A stretch of DNA of 64,000 nucleotides from Psychrobacter glacincola (GCA_001411745.2 LIQB01000012.1:37314-101313), one strand, 5' to 3'; positions 44,004 to 53,665 are shown, numbered from the stretch's first letter. Translations and numbers: made by a program. The notes: generated by a model from the letters alone, not told the origin.

Positions 44004-44344
44004 AGTATGTTGGACCTTCATAATTTCAACTAATCATTCAACCTAATGCATGTTATCAATTCAAATGGACTGAATTTTGCCAAGCAGCGTTAAATATCTG
44101 CCTAATACCTCGAGATAACCTGTGCTATTTTGCTTATTAGACTGCAATTCATCTCATTTTTATTACCATTTTTCAAATTGCTCATCAGCAACTAGCCATA
44201 CAATAATATGTGCTTTCAAGCCGCTTATCAGTCAATTCTATCGCTCATACCAAAAATCATTGCAACATACCCGAGAGCCCGTATCCTGAGATCAAGGATA
44301 CGGTGATAGGCCGTTCATAACATGGATTGACTCGGTATTGGATT
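44004..44344 (+). other. Intergenic region between the two motif proteins, with a hairpin
   Basis: No gene is visible. A perfect hairpin CCGTATCCT/AGGATACGG with a 7-nt loop lies at 44279-44303, about 40 bases before the second gene. It lacks a T tract, so it is not a usual terminator and could be a leader structure or a protein-binding palindrome. Confidence 0.5.
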
Positions 44345-44860
44345 ATGACTATCTCAGACAATAAAAATGATATCAATAAAAGTGTTGGCTTATCCAGTAA
44401 TTCTAAGAACGAGCCACTATTAGCAACCGACACCGCAAAGCTAGCAAAAGGCAGTTTGCTGAGTCATGTAAAATGGTTTGCTATAGTGGGTGTCTTGTTC
44501 TTAACGACTATATTTGTGTCTGCTCGTTTTTTTTCAACAATTCCTCAAACATCCATGGTAAGTGTTCATCTACCTGTTACGGTAGCTACTCATCACATCA
44601 ACGAGACGGTAGCAGATAGCTCACCGCTAGTAGAAGTTAAAAACAATCATATTAAGGCTAATGTTGAAGCTAAGCACGCTCAAGCCGAGACTGCTATTAG
44701 TTATGGTGATTTTAGACAGGAAGCACAGAATATCTTATATCGTGAGCCAGAAGCGTCTGTCTCACATATAAACCTAAGTACAGCTAGCATTGAGCCTGCT
44801 ATTAGTCATGAAGATTTTAGAATAGAAGCAAAAAACATCTTATACCATGAGGAAAAATAA
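44345..44860 (+). CDS. Single-pass membrane protein with two C-terminal DFR-LYRE motifs
   Basis: A 171-residue protein related in design to the preceding gene product. It has a polar cytoplasmic N-terminus, one membrane helix (about residues 45-65, WFAIVGVLFLTTIFVSARFF) and a periplasmic tail. The tail holds two copies of the motif, ISYGDFRQEAQNILYRE and ISHEDFRIEAKNILYHE, separated by about 19 residues. A TTG start six codons earlier is possible; the ATG is preferred for its codon. The two genes are consecutive on the same strand and probably arose by duplication or form one functional pair. The function is unknown. Confidence 0.7.
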   Translation: MTISDNKNDINKSVGLSSNSKNEPLLATDTAKLAKGSLLSHVKWFAIVGVLFLTTIFVSARFFSTIPQTSMVSVHLPVTVATHHINETVADSSPLVEVKNNHIKANVEAKHAQAETAISYGDFRQEAQNILYREPEASVSHINLSTASIEPAISHEDFRIEAKNILYHEEK

Positions 44861-44904
44861 TCAAGTTTATATGATAACAGTCACTTTGGTTAATGCTAAT
44901 TGAT

Positions 44905-45302
44905 ACTAGACTTAACCGTATCTTTAATTTCAATGACACCTAATATCTGCTGACCATCTGCAACCATTAGTAGCGTACTACCACGGCGAGCCACTTCTGG
45001 TAATTGTTGTTCTAAATCCATAGTACATCGACGTCGCCAGCAGCTTCCACCGCCCGTCCAAAGATCACAATCACCTTAGCTTGAGCATTCGGCTCATGAC
45101 CGCTACGCCAATCGTTGTCAAAATTAAGCAAGCTAATAAAGCTGCTGAAATAAAAATAGCACTGGGTTTGCCTTTTGAGAGGACGGCAATATAGTCAGTG
45201 CTATTTTTATTTGGCGTTCTGGTACGTTTGGCACCTTATATTCTACCAAGGCCATCATACGATCTAAGAAGCCTTGTTCAGGCGCTTGGGTGATATGAAT
45301 AA
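44905..45302 (-). pseudogene. kdpB: Decayed kdpB (potassium-transporting P-type ATPase subunit B)
   Basis: Minus-strand translation in shifting frames recovers ordered KdpB fragments. From the 5' side these are APEQGFLDRMMALVE, then RTRTPNK with IKIALTI in another frame, ISAALLACLILTTIG with VAVMSRML, then GRAVEAAGDVDVL. After a large deletion comes VARRGSTLLMVADGQQILGVIEIKDTVKS. The DKTGT phosphorylation site, the nucleotide-binding domain and both ends are missing, with stops and frameshifts between the pieces. No kdpA, kdpC or kdpDE is nearby. The remnant is under 400 bases of a gene normally near 2 kb. Confidence 0.88.
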
Positions 45303-45438
45303 CCTGTCAGTGTTGAGCCATATAGAGAGCTATCAATTGAATTATGGATACCGCTTAGATATCGAATCTTGAGTGACGCTGGAGCAGTATTTTTTGGGAG
45401 CAATAAGGGGTTTCGATATTGTAAATAATTATAGAAAC

Positions 45439-45457
45439 AACAATGATTATCATTTAC
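45439..45457 (+). promoter_or_regulatory. Fur box upstream of the TonB-dependent receptor
   Basis: AACAATGATTATCATTTAC matches 14 of 19 positions of the classical Fur box, including the central ATGAT-ATCATT. It lies 89 bases before the receptor start, where a promoter is expected. It implies repression by iron-loaded Fur. Confidence 0.82.
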
Positions 45458-45545
45458 AATATTGTTCACAAAGTTAGTACACACAGCATTATTAGCTAAA
45501 TATAACTTTTACCACTCTTTGATCCTCCAATTAAGTGAAGTGAAT

Positions 45546-47936
45546 ATGAAACGCCACCATCAAGTTGCTCTATCCTTTCTTACCCTTTGTATCAGCCAGC
45601 AACTATATGCACAAAACAATGTCAGTGCTATGGACATCGCTTCAAATACGAGGCTTTCAGAAGACTTAGCTGTCAACGCCGCCTCAAGTGAGTTACCAAA
45701 CGTGACTTTAGATACCATTACGGTCACTGCTAAAGCAAGGACAGGAACGGCTTTGGCACAAAAAATTAGTGAGATGCCCGCCGTCACACAGGTAATTACC
45801 GAAAATGAGCTGCAGATGCAGGCGACAGGCAATCGCACTACTGGAGATATATTGGCTCAGCTGATTCCAAGTTTGGGGGCAAGTAGTGGCTCAACCAGTA
45901 ACTACGGCACGACCATGCATGGCCGTCCCGTGCAGTTTTTGCTGAATGGTGTGCCATTGAGTGGCTCACGCAGCCTTTCACGCGAGCTAAACAGTATCGA
46001 CCCTGCGCAGCTTGAGCGGGTAGAGGTGCTCTCTGGTGCGACCAGTATTTATGGGGCTGGCGCGGCTGGTGGTCTGATTAATCTCGTCACAAAATCTATG
46101 ATAGGTTATGGCTCTATCAGGCAAACCAGAGTCGGCGTCAGTAGCAGTCGTAATTTTGACTCAGATTCATTAGGTTATCATGTGGGGCAAACATTGGGTT
46201 ATGGCGGTGAGCGAGTCTATGGTCGCCTAGATGTGGATTATGATCGTAAGGGCGGCAAATTCGATAGCCACGATAATCGCATCAGTCCAGACGTCAATCA
46301 AACTGACCAACAAGATACCGAGTCGCTAAGTATTAACGGTAGCTTGGGTATAGAGCTCACTGACAGCCAACGTCTTGATTTGGCAGTGACTTACTATAAT
46401 GATGAGCAGGATACTGACTATGGTCCAGATTATGGTAAAAATTTACAAGTATTATTAAAACCGAAAAAATTACCACCATCTTTAAAAGCGATTGATGGTG
46501 CTGAAGTAGAAAACGAGCCTTATACCACCAAAACATCAGTGAACCTTAACTATAATAATGATGATATTGCAGGCTCAAATTTGAGCGTCACAGGGTACTA
46601 TCGAGACGAAAAAGGCCGTTTTTATCCTTCTGGGAAAAGTGCAGCAGACCAAGCAGCTGAAGTTTGGGCTACCAATGGTCTTACTGATAAAGACACCCTA
46701 GGTAAGCTGTTGGGCGCGGCAACATTCGTCACTCAATCAGAAGCAGATATTGAAGTGATGGGTCTACGCGCAGCCATGCAAACGGATAGTAAAATCGCAG
46801 GTAAAAAGACGCTATTTAGCTATGGTGCTGACTTTGAACGCGAAAAAAGCGAGCAAACCTATGAAGGCCAAGACTTAAACATGTTTATTGCTAGTAATGG
46901 TTTAAGCGCTCAAACTAATGGTCTGACTTATAATGGCGGACCAGATACCACCATTGATAAATGGGGCGCTTTTGTCAATGCCGATATAGATATCACTGAT
47001 AAATGGCATACCAGTGCTGGCGTGCGCTATCAAAAACTCAAAGCAGAAACGGCTACTTTCACGCCCATTTATGAGCAATTGCTCGAAGAGTATTTTAATG
47101 ATCCTCTCATCAACGGTGTCAGTGATGCTTATGGCATTGACTATCAGGCTGGTCAAGTGGAAAAGGGCCATACAGACCACGATAAAACCCTATTTAATAT
47201 CGGTACCAGCTATCAATTAACCCCAAATGACCAAGTATTTGCCAATTTTTCACAAGGCTTTACCACTGCTGACATTCAGCGTGCGCTACGTGATGTACGA
47301 GCAGGCTTTGTCGTCAACTCAGACAACGTACAGCCTATTGCGATCGACAATTACGAGTTGGGCTGGCAAGGTAAGCATGGCAGTACTGCTGCACGATTGA
47401 GCGGTTTTTACAATGAATCAGATAAAACGGTACGCTTTACCAATGACTATACGGTAGAAGTGGTCGATACCGATGAGCGCGTCTACGGCGTAGAAGGCTC
47501 GCTCAGCCATGATATTGATGATCAATGGCAAGTGGGTGGCAGTGTCGCCTATACTCGTGGTCAGTATGATAAAGATGGTGATTGGTTGGAGCTTGATGCC
47601 GTACGCTTGACACCCCTTAAAGGCACTGCATTTGCGCAATACAACTTTGATAAAGGCAGCAATGTACGTCTACAAGCATTAGCAATTGGCGGTGATGATA
47701 AAGCCTTTAAGGATCAACAAAAAGACTCTGATTCTAGCGCATTGCCAGTCACAGGTTATATGACACTTGATGTATTAGGACAAGTCAAAATGCCGGTAGG
47801 TCGAGTAGACTATGGGATTTATAACTTACTCAATAAAGATTATCTAACGGTCTATCACCAAACAACCTATGGCGACTTGAATCGTTTGCCTGCCTCGGGT
47901 ACAACTTACGGCTTGAGCTACACTGTGGATTATTAA
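45546..47936 (+). CDS. TonB-dependent siderophore receptor
   Basis: An outer-membrane active-transport porin of 796 residues. The signal peptide is MKRHHQVALSFLTLCISQQLYA with likely cleavage before QNN. A TonB-box-like DTITVTA follows near residue 45. The plug domain runs to about residue 190 (landmarks RPVQFLLNGVPLSGS, LERVEVLSGATSIYGAGAAGG). The 22-strand barrel ends in GTTYGLSYTVDY with a terminal aromatic residue. The internal ATG is chosen because it begins the signal peptide; the frame is open 28 codons further upstream. The Fur box 89 bases upstream points to iron-siderophore uptake. The exact ligand is unknown. No siderophore synthesis genes or periplasmic transporter are adjacent. 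Confidence 0.93.
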   Translation: MKRHHQVALSFLTLCISQQLYAQNNVSAMDIASNTRLSEDLAVNAASSELPNVTLDTITVTAKARTGTALAQKISEMPAVTQVITENELQMQATGNRTTGDILAQLIPSLGASSGSTSNYGTTMHGRPVQFLLNGVPLSGSRSLSRELNSIDPAQLERVEVLSGATSIYGAGAAGGLINLVTKSMIGYGSIRQTRVGVSSSRNFDSDSLGYHVGQTLGYGGERVYGRLDVDYDRKGGKFDSHDNRISPDVNQTDQQDTESLSINGSLGIELTDSQRLDLAVTYYNDEQDTDYGPDYGKNLQVLLKPKKLPPSLKAIDGAEVENEPYTTKTSVNLNYNNDDIAGSNLSVTGYYRDEKGRFYPSGKSAADQAAEVWATNGLTDKDTLGKLLGAATFVTQSEADIEVMGLRAAMQTDSKIAGKKTLFSYGADFEREKSEQTYEGQDLNMFIASNGLSAQTNGLTYNGGPDTTIDKWGAFVNADIDITDKWHTSAGVRYQKLKAETATFTPIYEQLLEEYFNDPLINGVSDAYGIDYQAGQVEKGHTDHDKTLFNIGTSYQLTPNDQVFANFSQGFTTADIQRALRDVRAGFVVNSDNVQPIAIDNYELGWQGKHGSTAARLSGFYNESDKTVRFTNDYTVEVVDTDERVYGVEGSLSHDIDDQWQVGGSVAYTRGQYDKDGDWLELDAVRLTPLKGTAFAQYNFDKGSNVRLQALAIGGDDKAFKDQQKDSDSSALPVTGYMTLDVLGQVKMPVGRVDYGIYNLLNKDYLTVYHQTTYGDLNRLPASGTTYGLSYTVDY

Positions 47937-47949
47937 AAATAATATCAGA

Positions 47950-47993
47950 AAACCTTTTACGCTAATTATTGAATAGCGTAAAAGGTTTTTACA
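47950..47993 (+). terminator. Strong terminator after the TonB-dependent receptor
   Basis: Perfect 15-pair stem AAACCTTTTACGCTA/TAGCGTAAAAGGTTT with a 9-nt loop, followed by T-rich sequence. Confidence 0.92.
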
Positions 47994-48405
47994 TTTTTTT
48001 TCAAAACCTAAAATACGATTAAAAATCTAATTTATCTATATCTTGATTCATAATAACTATCAGTTATGTTAGTTAACATTCTCCTAGCCGTTATTCGGTA
48101 TCAACTTTGTCTTTAGGTCTTTAGAAGACCTTTCAGTTAGTACGCTGTTTATGAGTAAGGGAGTAGCAAAATACTGCTTCAGTTTTTAATTCCTTTTTTA
48201 GTCTGTCTCGATTCTTCATAAACTTTTTATTTACTTCGTGAAGTCATTGTATTTCTCGCTTTTATTCTATTAATGTCTGAGGCTGTGCTGATATGATATA
48301 GTCAGCGAACTACTAAACTGTTAGGTATGATGCTCCCTTCGTTGTACTACTTGCATGATCTGCGGTTGCCTGTTTTTAATATGACTATTGAAAAAGATTC
48401 GATAT
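47994..48405 (+). other. Intergenic region upstream of the Wadjet-like operon
   Basis: About 410 T-rich bases without a gene. A small palindrome (AGGTCTTTAGAAGACCT) lies near 48115. The last 100 bases before the operon (from about 48295) are more GC-rich than the rest and end in tgcatgatctgcggttgcct. They look unlike a leader and may be a dispersed repeat or remnant; only one copy is in the window. The operon promoter must lie here, but I cannot pick it. Confidence 0.45.
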
Positions 48406-49218
48406 ATGGCTGCGAAAACCTTAAAAAACTATTTGGAAAAAATAGACGCTGGTGAAGCTATTAATCTTAGAGCTTTTCAGAAATTAATAGCGTCTATTTC
48501 ATCCTTTGATGGATTTGCTGAGTCTGACCTACAATCGGTTAAAAAGGGTGCACATACTTACATCCTAAGTTATATCGACCCTGAAAAGTTGGCTTTTTTA
48601 CATCATTATGCTGACAGTCAAGGTGAAGATAGAGTCTCAGGAGCAATGCAAAATAATAGCCATGCATTTAAAGTGAATGGCTCACTACTCCTTATCCAAA
48701 AATACCAAAACCATCCTGACGTTCTGATATTCAAAGACGACGGTAGGATTCCTAAATATAAAACCAATAAGTCTGCGTTAATATTAGAAAACAGAGAGCT
48801 GTTTATTCATAGCGATAAAACATTTAAGTTTTTGAGCGAGCACTACCAAATTACTGAGGATATGCGTAAAGATATTGACGTCATCTTTGGTGCAGGGACA
48901 GAGATTACTAATAGCTTACACCTTCCATTTTTAAGTCTTTATAACACCTTGTATTTATGTCTAGATCTTGACTTGGGCGGCATTAAAACGGCAACCTCAC
49001 TGATTAATAACTTGCCATCAAGCATGGAGATTCACTTTGTCATTCCAAATGATGTCGAGTCTCGCCTTAAGCAAGTTATTGATAAATGTTCGCCCGAATA
49101 TATGCAAAAGATATACAACCTTGATGAGAATATGCCTCAAGCACTGCTCCCCTGCATACGCATTATCAAAAAACACAATACTATCTTAGAACAAGAGGCA
49201 TATTTGTATGGCTACTGA
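48406..49218 (+). CDS. jetD: Toprim-type nuclease subunit of a Wadjet/Mks system (JetD/MksG-like)
   Basis: A 270-residue protein with a C-terminal Toprim fold. The acidic residue of motif 1 is in LILENRELF (near residue 128). GAGTEITN follows, then LCLDLDLGGIKTA with the Toprim D-x-D near 184, and LEQEAYL at the extreme C-terminus. This set (ENxxxF, DLDxxG, EQE) is that of JetD/MksG, the endonuclease that cuts plasmid DNA in Wadjet systems. The N-terminal 120 residues would carry the DNA/arm-binding part. A TTG start six codons earlier is possible. It overlaps the SMC gene by 11 bases. Being first in the operon is unusual; typical orders put this gene last. Confidence 0.8.
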   Translation: MAAKTLKNYLEKIDAGEAINLRAFQKLIASISSFDGFAESDLQSVKKGAHTYILSYIDPEKLAFLHHYADSQGEDRVSGAMQNNSHAFKVNGSLLLIQKYQNHPDVLIFKDDGRIPKYKTNKSALILENRELFIHSDKTFKFLSEHYQITEDMRKDIDVIFGAGTEITNSLHLPFLSLYNTLYLCLDLDLGGIKTATSLINNLPSSMEIHFVIPNDVESRLKQVIDKCSPEYMQKIYNLDENMPQALLPCIRIIKKHNTILEQEAYLYGY

Positions 49219-52200
49219 TTTTAATACTCATCACCTGTCTGTTAATGAGCTTACGGCTCACAATATAAATGCCCCTACTATGGATCATAACGATAACAAA
49301 TCGTTAGATATTCCATTGATCGACAATGACTTAAATGACTTAGAAAGGGGTATTGATGACTATTTGAATGATGACTTTAGACTTAATTATTCTCTTAATA
49401 AGATTGTTTTGGTTAACTCTGCGAGTCATGCTTACTCAGAGATACCCATCGATGAGCCTTTAGTACTGCTTGGTAAAAATAACCGCGGCAAAACCTCTAG
49501 TCTTGCCGCGACTAAGCTTATTTTATATCCTGAAGTTAATTTTAATAATTGTGAAAGCAAATTCAACTTTACGAACAAAGCAAATGATCCCTACAGCAAG
49601 GAAGAGTCTTACAAACATTATTTTCCAATCAGTGAATCTTTTATCGCCGTAGAAGTAAAGAACCACGCTGGTTTATTTACGATGCTGCTATACCGTGTTG
49701 GAGATTATAAATACCATCGTTTGTTCTTCCCTGTGCCTTATGAAGAGATAAAGCCGTTCATATGGAATGAGCAGACCAATTACTTTGCTGATGAGTTAGG
49801 TATTAAAAGCCTGATAGAGGTACAGAAAAAACTGGGTGGATTACACCTCACCACCAAGCAAGAATTACAAAATGTGATGTACGGTAATAGAGGGTCTAAA
49901 ACCAGCCATTTTTGTGTGGTGCCGATTAAAGACCAAAAAGAGGCGTCTATTCGCTCTTTTGTCAAAATTTATGAATTAGCGTTTGATGCTGGTAAGGATG
50001 AGAAAAAGAAACTGCCCAATGCTATTGCGACTATTATCGAGATGCAGCGGGGACGAGACAAAGAGAAGCTGAACGAAAATGTACATGACCTTAAGATAGA
50101 GCGCGCGCAGCTATTTGAAGAAAGTTTGAAGATTAAAAGCTTAACGGAGAATAAAGACGACTATGAATTTATTCAAAAGCAGTTTGATATTCTACATCTG
50201 GATGCAAAACATGCGGTCTTAGAGTACACGGCATTTTTACGAGAATTTAAATCAAAGCAGCAGCAGTATGCTAAAGATAAAAACTCTATTGGTGCTAGAA
50301 AGGAAGACATTGAAAGAGAACGCAATCATGCCATAGAAGAAGTAAAGCAAGTTGCAAATGAGATTACTAGATTGGGCACACTGCACAAAGCATTAAAAGA
50401 GGAAGTAGCACAGCTGCAGCAACAGAAAATCAAAGCTGAGAAAATATTAGGTCAATTTGCTCACAAAAGCCCACAAGATATTATTTCTGAAATGACTATC
50501 CAACGTCATAGGTATGACGAAACTTTTAAAGCCATGCAAGCTAAAGAAAATACGGTTATTTTAATTCAACAAAAGAATAAGCAGAAACAGGACTTAGAGG
50601 CAAAAATAAAAGCTGCTCAAAACGGACTTGATAATCATGACTTGTTACTTGCCAATCAGTTACCCTCCCATAGCGTGCATATATTAGGCAGTATTAATGA
50701 GGATTTTTTAAATATTACTGCTAATAGCCCATTGACGGAGGAAGCGCTACGTCAAATTAGTGATTTTACGGCGCTGTTTACGGTTGATGATGCTAATAAT
50801 TTGTCCTTTTTATCGTTCACTTTACCTAATACATTTTATCACCCTTATGATGCTGATAAACAGCGCTCCCAGTTTGAAAAAACTATTACACAAGATAGCA
50901 AAGAAGCGTCTACATTGAGCCAAGAGATTGGAGAGTTAAACAGCGCACTGTCTCAGTTTGATACAGACATAGGTAAAAAGATTGCTGAGGGAAAAAAACA
51001 AGCCCTTAAGGAGCAGATAGTAGAGCTTGATGCCAATATTACGCTACTTGAAGGGTTATCCTTGATCAAAAGTCAGATAGAGGATAAAACACAGCAAATA
51101 AGCCAAAAAGAAAAGGCGCTGGCAGAGGCTCAAGACCTGCGAGCCATTAAAGATCAATCTAAAGCATCAACAGACAGTAAGTACAATCAAATCGTAGAGC
51201 AGTTCGATGACGTTATTAGCTTTGGTAAAGAGGCTGAAAGCATTACAAGTCTGCTGGCAGGTGTGAGAAAAGCGCAGGGATTGCCTTATCTAGCGGAAGA
51301 CGACCCTGAGATAACATTATATTTAGAAAATAATGATATTGAGATTAATTTAAATGCGGCATCTACAATCGCCAATAGCATAGGCGGGCTAAGTGAGCGT
51401 ATTAATAGGCTTGTCAGCAAAGTGTCAGATTTTACAGAAGTTGTTTTGGTAGAGGGCATTAATCCGCACCAGCGTATTGAAGGTATCAATAGTCTGGGAG
51501 AGGTAATTCAGCAATACAAAAACTCCTTTGATACGCTTGAATTTCAAAAAAGCAATTATCATGACAAAATAAAAACCCATAATAGTGTGATTGATAACTT
51601 ATTAAAAGAAATTACAGATTCGGCTGGATTACTACGTACGACGATTAGCTCCCTCAATAAAAAATTGAATGAGCATAAGATATCTAACTTACATCAAGTC
51701 TCTCTTAAGCTTAACTTAGCACCTGATTTTGCCAATTTGGAACGTACCTATGCTAAGCACAATGCTAATCAAACTAGTCTTTTAGATGAGCGCTTCTATG
51801 AGTCGCTTATTAACTATGTTGAAAAGACCAGCCATTCAAACAGTCAACGTTTAAAAATGCGTAATTTGATTGATAGTATTGACTACGAGTATACGCAGGC
51901 GACGGGTGAAATCGAACAAAAGTCACAATCAGGCGGTACGACCAGTACCATTACGGCGTTAATTGCTACGTTGCTGTTTAGTGAGGCTTTTCAAAAAGGC
52001 AGTAGCTTACGCATGCCTATTATTGTGGATGAAGTGGGCACCATTGACAAAGATAATATTAAGACCATTGTTGAGCATGTGAGCAATGCTGGTTTTACTA
52101 TTATATGCGCCAATCCTGGATTACATGCAGACACTCTACGCTATATCCCTAATTACATTCGAGTGGATAAGAGCGTAATTAATGGCAAGCCCAAATCTCG

Positions 52201-52267
52201 TGATTGTATCTTCCATATTATGCCGAGCCAAATCAACCGTCAGGGGAGGGTTGTGCATGGTCATTAA
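49208..52267 (+). CDS. jetC: SMC-like ATPase of a Wadjet/Mks system (JetC/MksB-like)
   Basis: A 1019-residue SMC-type ATPase that would extrude DNA loops. The ABC head halves are at both ends: Walker A GKNNRGKTS at residues 89-97, signature QSGGTTSTI near 907, and Walker B MPIIVDEVGTID near 936. Between them are two long coiled coils (about 250-480 and 560-670) around a non-coiled segment near 483-560 that fits a hinge. A second non-coiled stretch lies near 671-770. The first 60 residues are a polar N/D-rich extension. It overlaps the Toprim gene upstream by 11 bases and the kleisin-like gene downstream by 11 bases, so the three are translationally coupled. Confidence 0.88.
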   Translation: MATDFNTHHLSVNELTAHNINAPTMDHNDNKSLDIPLIDNDLNDLERGIDDYLNDDFRLNYSLNKIVLVNSASHAYSEIPIDEPLVLLGKNNRGKTSSLAATKLILYPEVNFNNCESKFNFTNKANDPYSKEESYKHYFPISESFIAVEVKNHAGLFTMLLYRVGDYKYHRLFFPVPYEEIKPFIWNEQTNYFADELGIKSLIEVQKKLGGLHLTTKQELQNVMYGNRGSKTSHFCVVPIKDQKEASIRSFVKIYELAFDAGKDEKKKLPNAIATIIEMQRGRDKEKLNENVHDLKIERAQLFEESLKIKSLTENKDDYEFIQKQFDILHLDAKHAVLEYTAFLREFKSKQQQYAKDKNSIGARKEDIERERNHAIEEVKQVANEITRLGTLHKALKEEVAQLQQQKIKAEKILGQFAHKSPQDIISEMTIQRHRYDETFKAMQAKENTVILIQQKNKQKQDLEAKIKAAQNGLDNHDLLLANQLPSHSVHILGSINEDFLNITANSPLTEEALRQISDFTALFTVDDANNLSFLSFTLPNTFYHPYDADKQRSQFEKTITQDSKEASTLSQEIGELNSALSQFDTDIGKKIAEGKKQALKEQIVELDANITLLEGLSLIKSQIEDKTQQISQKEKALAEAQDLRAIKDQSKASTDSKYNQIVEQFDDVISFGKEAESITSLLAGVRKAQGLPYLAEDDPEITLYLENNDIEINLNAASTIANSIGGLSERINRLVSKVSDFTEVVLVEGINPHQRIEGINSLGEVIQQYKNSFDTLEFQKSNYHDKIKTHNSVIDNLLKEITDSAGLLRTTISSLNKKLNEHKISNLHQVSLKLNLAPDFANLERTYAKHNANQTSLLDERFYESLINYVEKTSHSNSQRLKMRNLIDSIDYEYTQATGEIEQKSQSGGTTSTITALIATLLFSEAFQKGSSLRMPIIVDEVGTIDKDNIKTIVEHVSNAGFTIICANPGLHADTLRYIPNYIRVDKSVINGKPKSRDCIFHIMPSQINRQGRVVHGH

Positions 52268-53624
52268 TCGAGAAGCGATATTAGCAGGTATATTAAAGCA
52301 TAAATCCCATTTTTTTAGATTCGTTGATGTGATTAATGCCAACGAGACAGCATTACAGTTTCCTATGACAGCGTATCTGAAATTTTACGAACAAGTTATT
52401 TATCAAGATGATGACTATGCCTTAAAAGATATCTTAAGTGTCGAGGCATTATTGCAGGCGAATGTATTCGTTAATATTGATGGTTTAACCAATATGGTAA
52501 CGCTATCAAAAGACATTTATAACATCTTAGTATGGCTGGATATTTCTCGCAAAAAACAATTAGATTCTCAACCTTTTGAATCGCATCGACAAGACGTGGT
52601 TCGACTGGCAAATGAGTTGACGACTTTGCCCATTGAGGGTATTAACTTTAAAGAGACTTATGCTTTTTTCTATGAAAAACTTAGCGACATTCAAGTAGAT
52701 ATCTCTGAAAATATGCGAGTCTTAGATTACCGTGTCGATGAAATTGCAGATATGTATAAAAGCCGTGAAATGGGCTCATTAGAGACGGGTTTAGATGAGT
52801 TATTTCATAGAGCGCAGCATGTATATCATCGTAATATCACGCCTTGTCTTGAGTTTATTAACCCAAGCCTTGAATTAAAAGGGACTAAAAATCTATCAGA
52901 AACCCTAAAAGATCTCGAGCATTATTTTGAAGAAATAGGGGAAGTAGACAAGGCGAGAACACTACAGTTTCGCGTTGGCGCTATCTTCTGTTATTACAAA
53001 GATATCAGAGCCATTGCCAGTCGTTTAAACGCTTATTTGGTGAATTTAGCACAAGAAAGAGAGTTCTTTTTGAGTATGGAGCGAGCTTTTGGGGTGTTGG
53101 TTGAATCGCTAGTGCCTTTAAGGCATGGACGCCATCAGAATAAATACTTAAATGCGGACAGCGAGGTATTCAAGCTTGCCACAACCTTTGATGGTTTAGA
53201 AGATCATAAAAAAAAGTACGAGAAACGCTTTAACTATTCACCAAGTAGGGGGCTGGATCATTTTAATAATTATTATGAGATGATGCTCAGACGTCCGTTG
53301 AAGCAAAAGCTGGATAATCCCTTACGTGCGTTACCACCAGAGATTGACATTGAAGAGGAACGCTGCGAACAAATATTGAGTATAACGCTATATGAGATAG
53401 CAGTGGATAATATGATTGAGAATGTACAACGCTATGTGTGGCAGAAGCTACAGGAGTTATTGCCTAATGCGGGCATAATAGATTTTTTGTATGCGCTCGA
53501 ATACTTTTTAAGTGCACTGGATGACGCATGTGTGTCTCAGCGCCGCAACGATCGTGATAGGATTGATGATGGTGTTTATTATCTTGATTATATCATTTGG
53601 GATTATGCAGAAGCCCCACTTTAA
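52257..53624 (+). CDS. jetA: Kleisin-like subunit (JetA/MksF-like)
   Basis: A 455-residue, almost wholly helical protein that matches MksF/JetA kleisins in size, helical content and position. The N-terminus (INREAILAGILKHKSHFFRFVDVI; landmark ILKHKSHFFRFVD) suggests a winged-helix start, with a long helical middle. A C-terminal part holds LYEIAVDNMIENVQRYVWQKL. The start used is the ATG with AGGGGAGGG 6 bases upstream, inside the end of the SMC gene; the open frame extends 25 codons further but that stretch is SMC coding sequence. It would bridge the SMC heads and recruit the KITE subunit. Recognition is by context more than by motif. Confidence 0.78.
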   Translation: MVINREAILAGILKHKSHFFRFVDVINANETALQFPMTAYLKFYEQVIYQDDDYALKDILSVEALLQANVFVNIDGLTNMVTLSKDIYNILVWLDISRKKQLDSQPFESHRQDVVRLANELTTLPIEGINFKETYAFFYEKLSDIQVDISENMRVLDYRVDEIADMYKSREMGSLETGLDELFHRAQHVYHRNITPCLEFINPSLELKGTKNLSETLKDLEHYFEEIGEVDKARTLQFRVGAIFCYYKDIRAIASRLNAYLVNLAQEREFFLSMERAFGVLVESLVPLRHGRHQNKYLNADSEVFKLATTFDGLEDHKKKYEKRFNYSPSRGLDHFNNYYEMMLRRPLKQKLDNPLRALPPEIDIEEERCEQILSITLYEIAVDNMIENVQRYVWQKLQELLPNAGIIDFLYALEYFLSALDDACVSQRRNDRDRIDDGVYYLDYIIWDYAEAPL

Positions 53625-53665
53625 ACATACTAACGTTACTTCAAATAGACAGGTAGCACGCTATT

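Noticed and set aside
43478..44021. Long minus-strand frames opposite the first motif protein
   Set aside because: They lie fully opposite a plus-strand gene with a membrane helix and a conserved C-terminal motif. They have no ribosome-binding site and look like shadows of its codon usage.
52182..52256. Longer N-terminus for the kleisin-like protein
   Set aside because: The extra 25 codons lie within SMC coding sequence. The internal ATG has a very strong ribosome-binding site and gives the same 11-base overlap as the previous gene pair.
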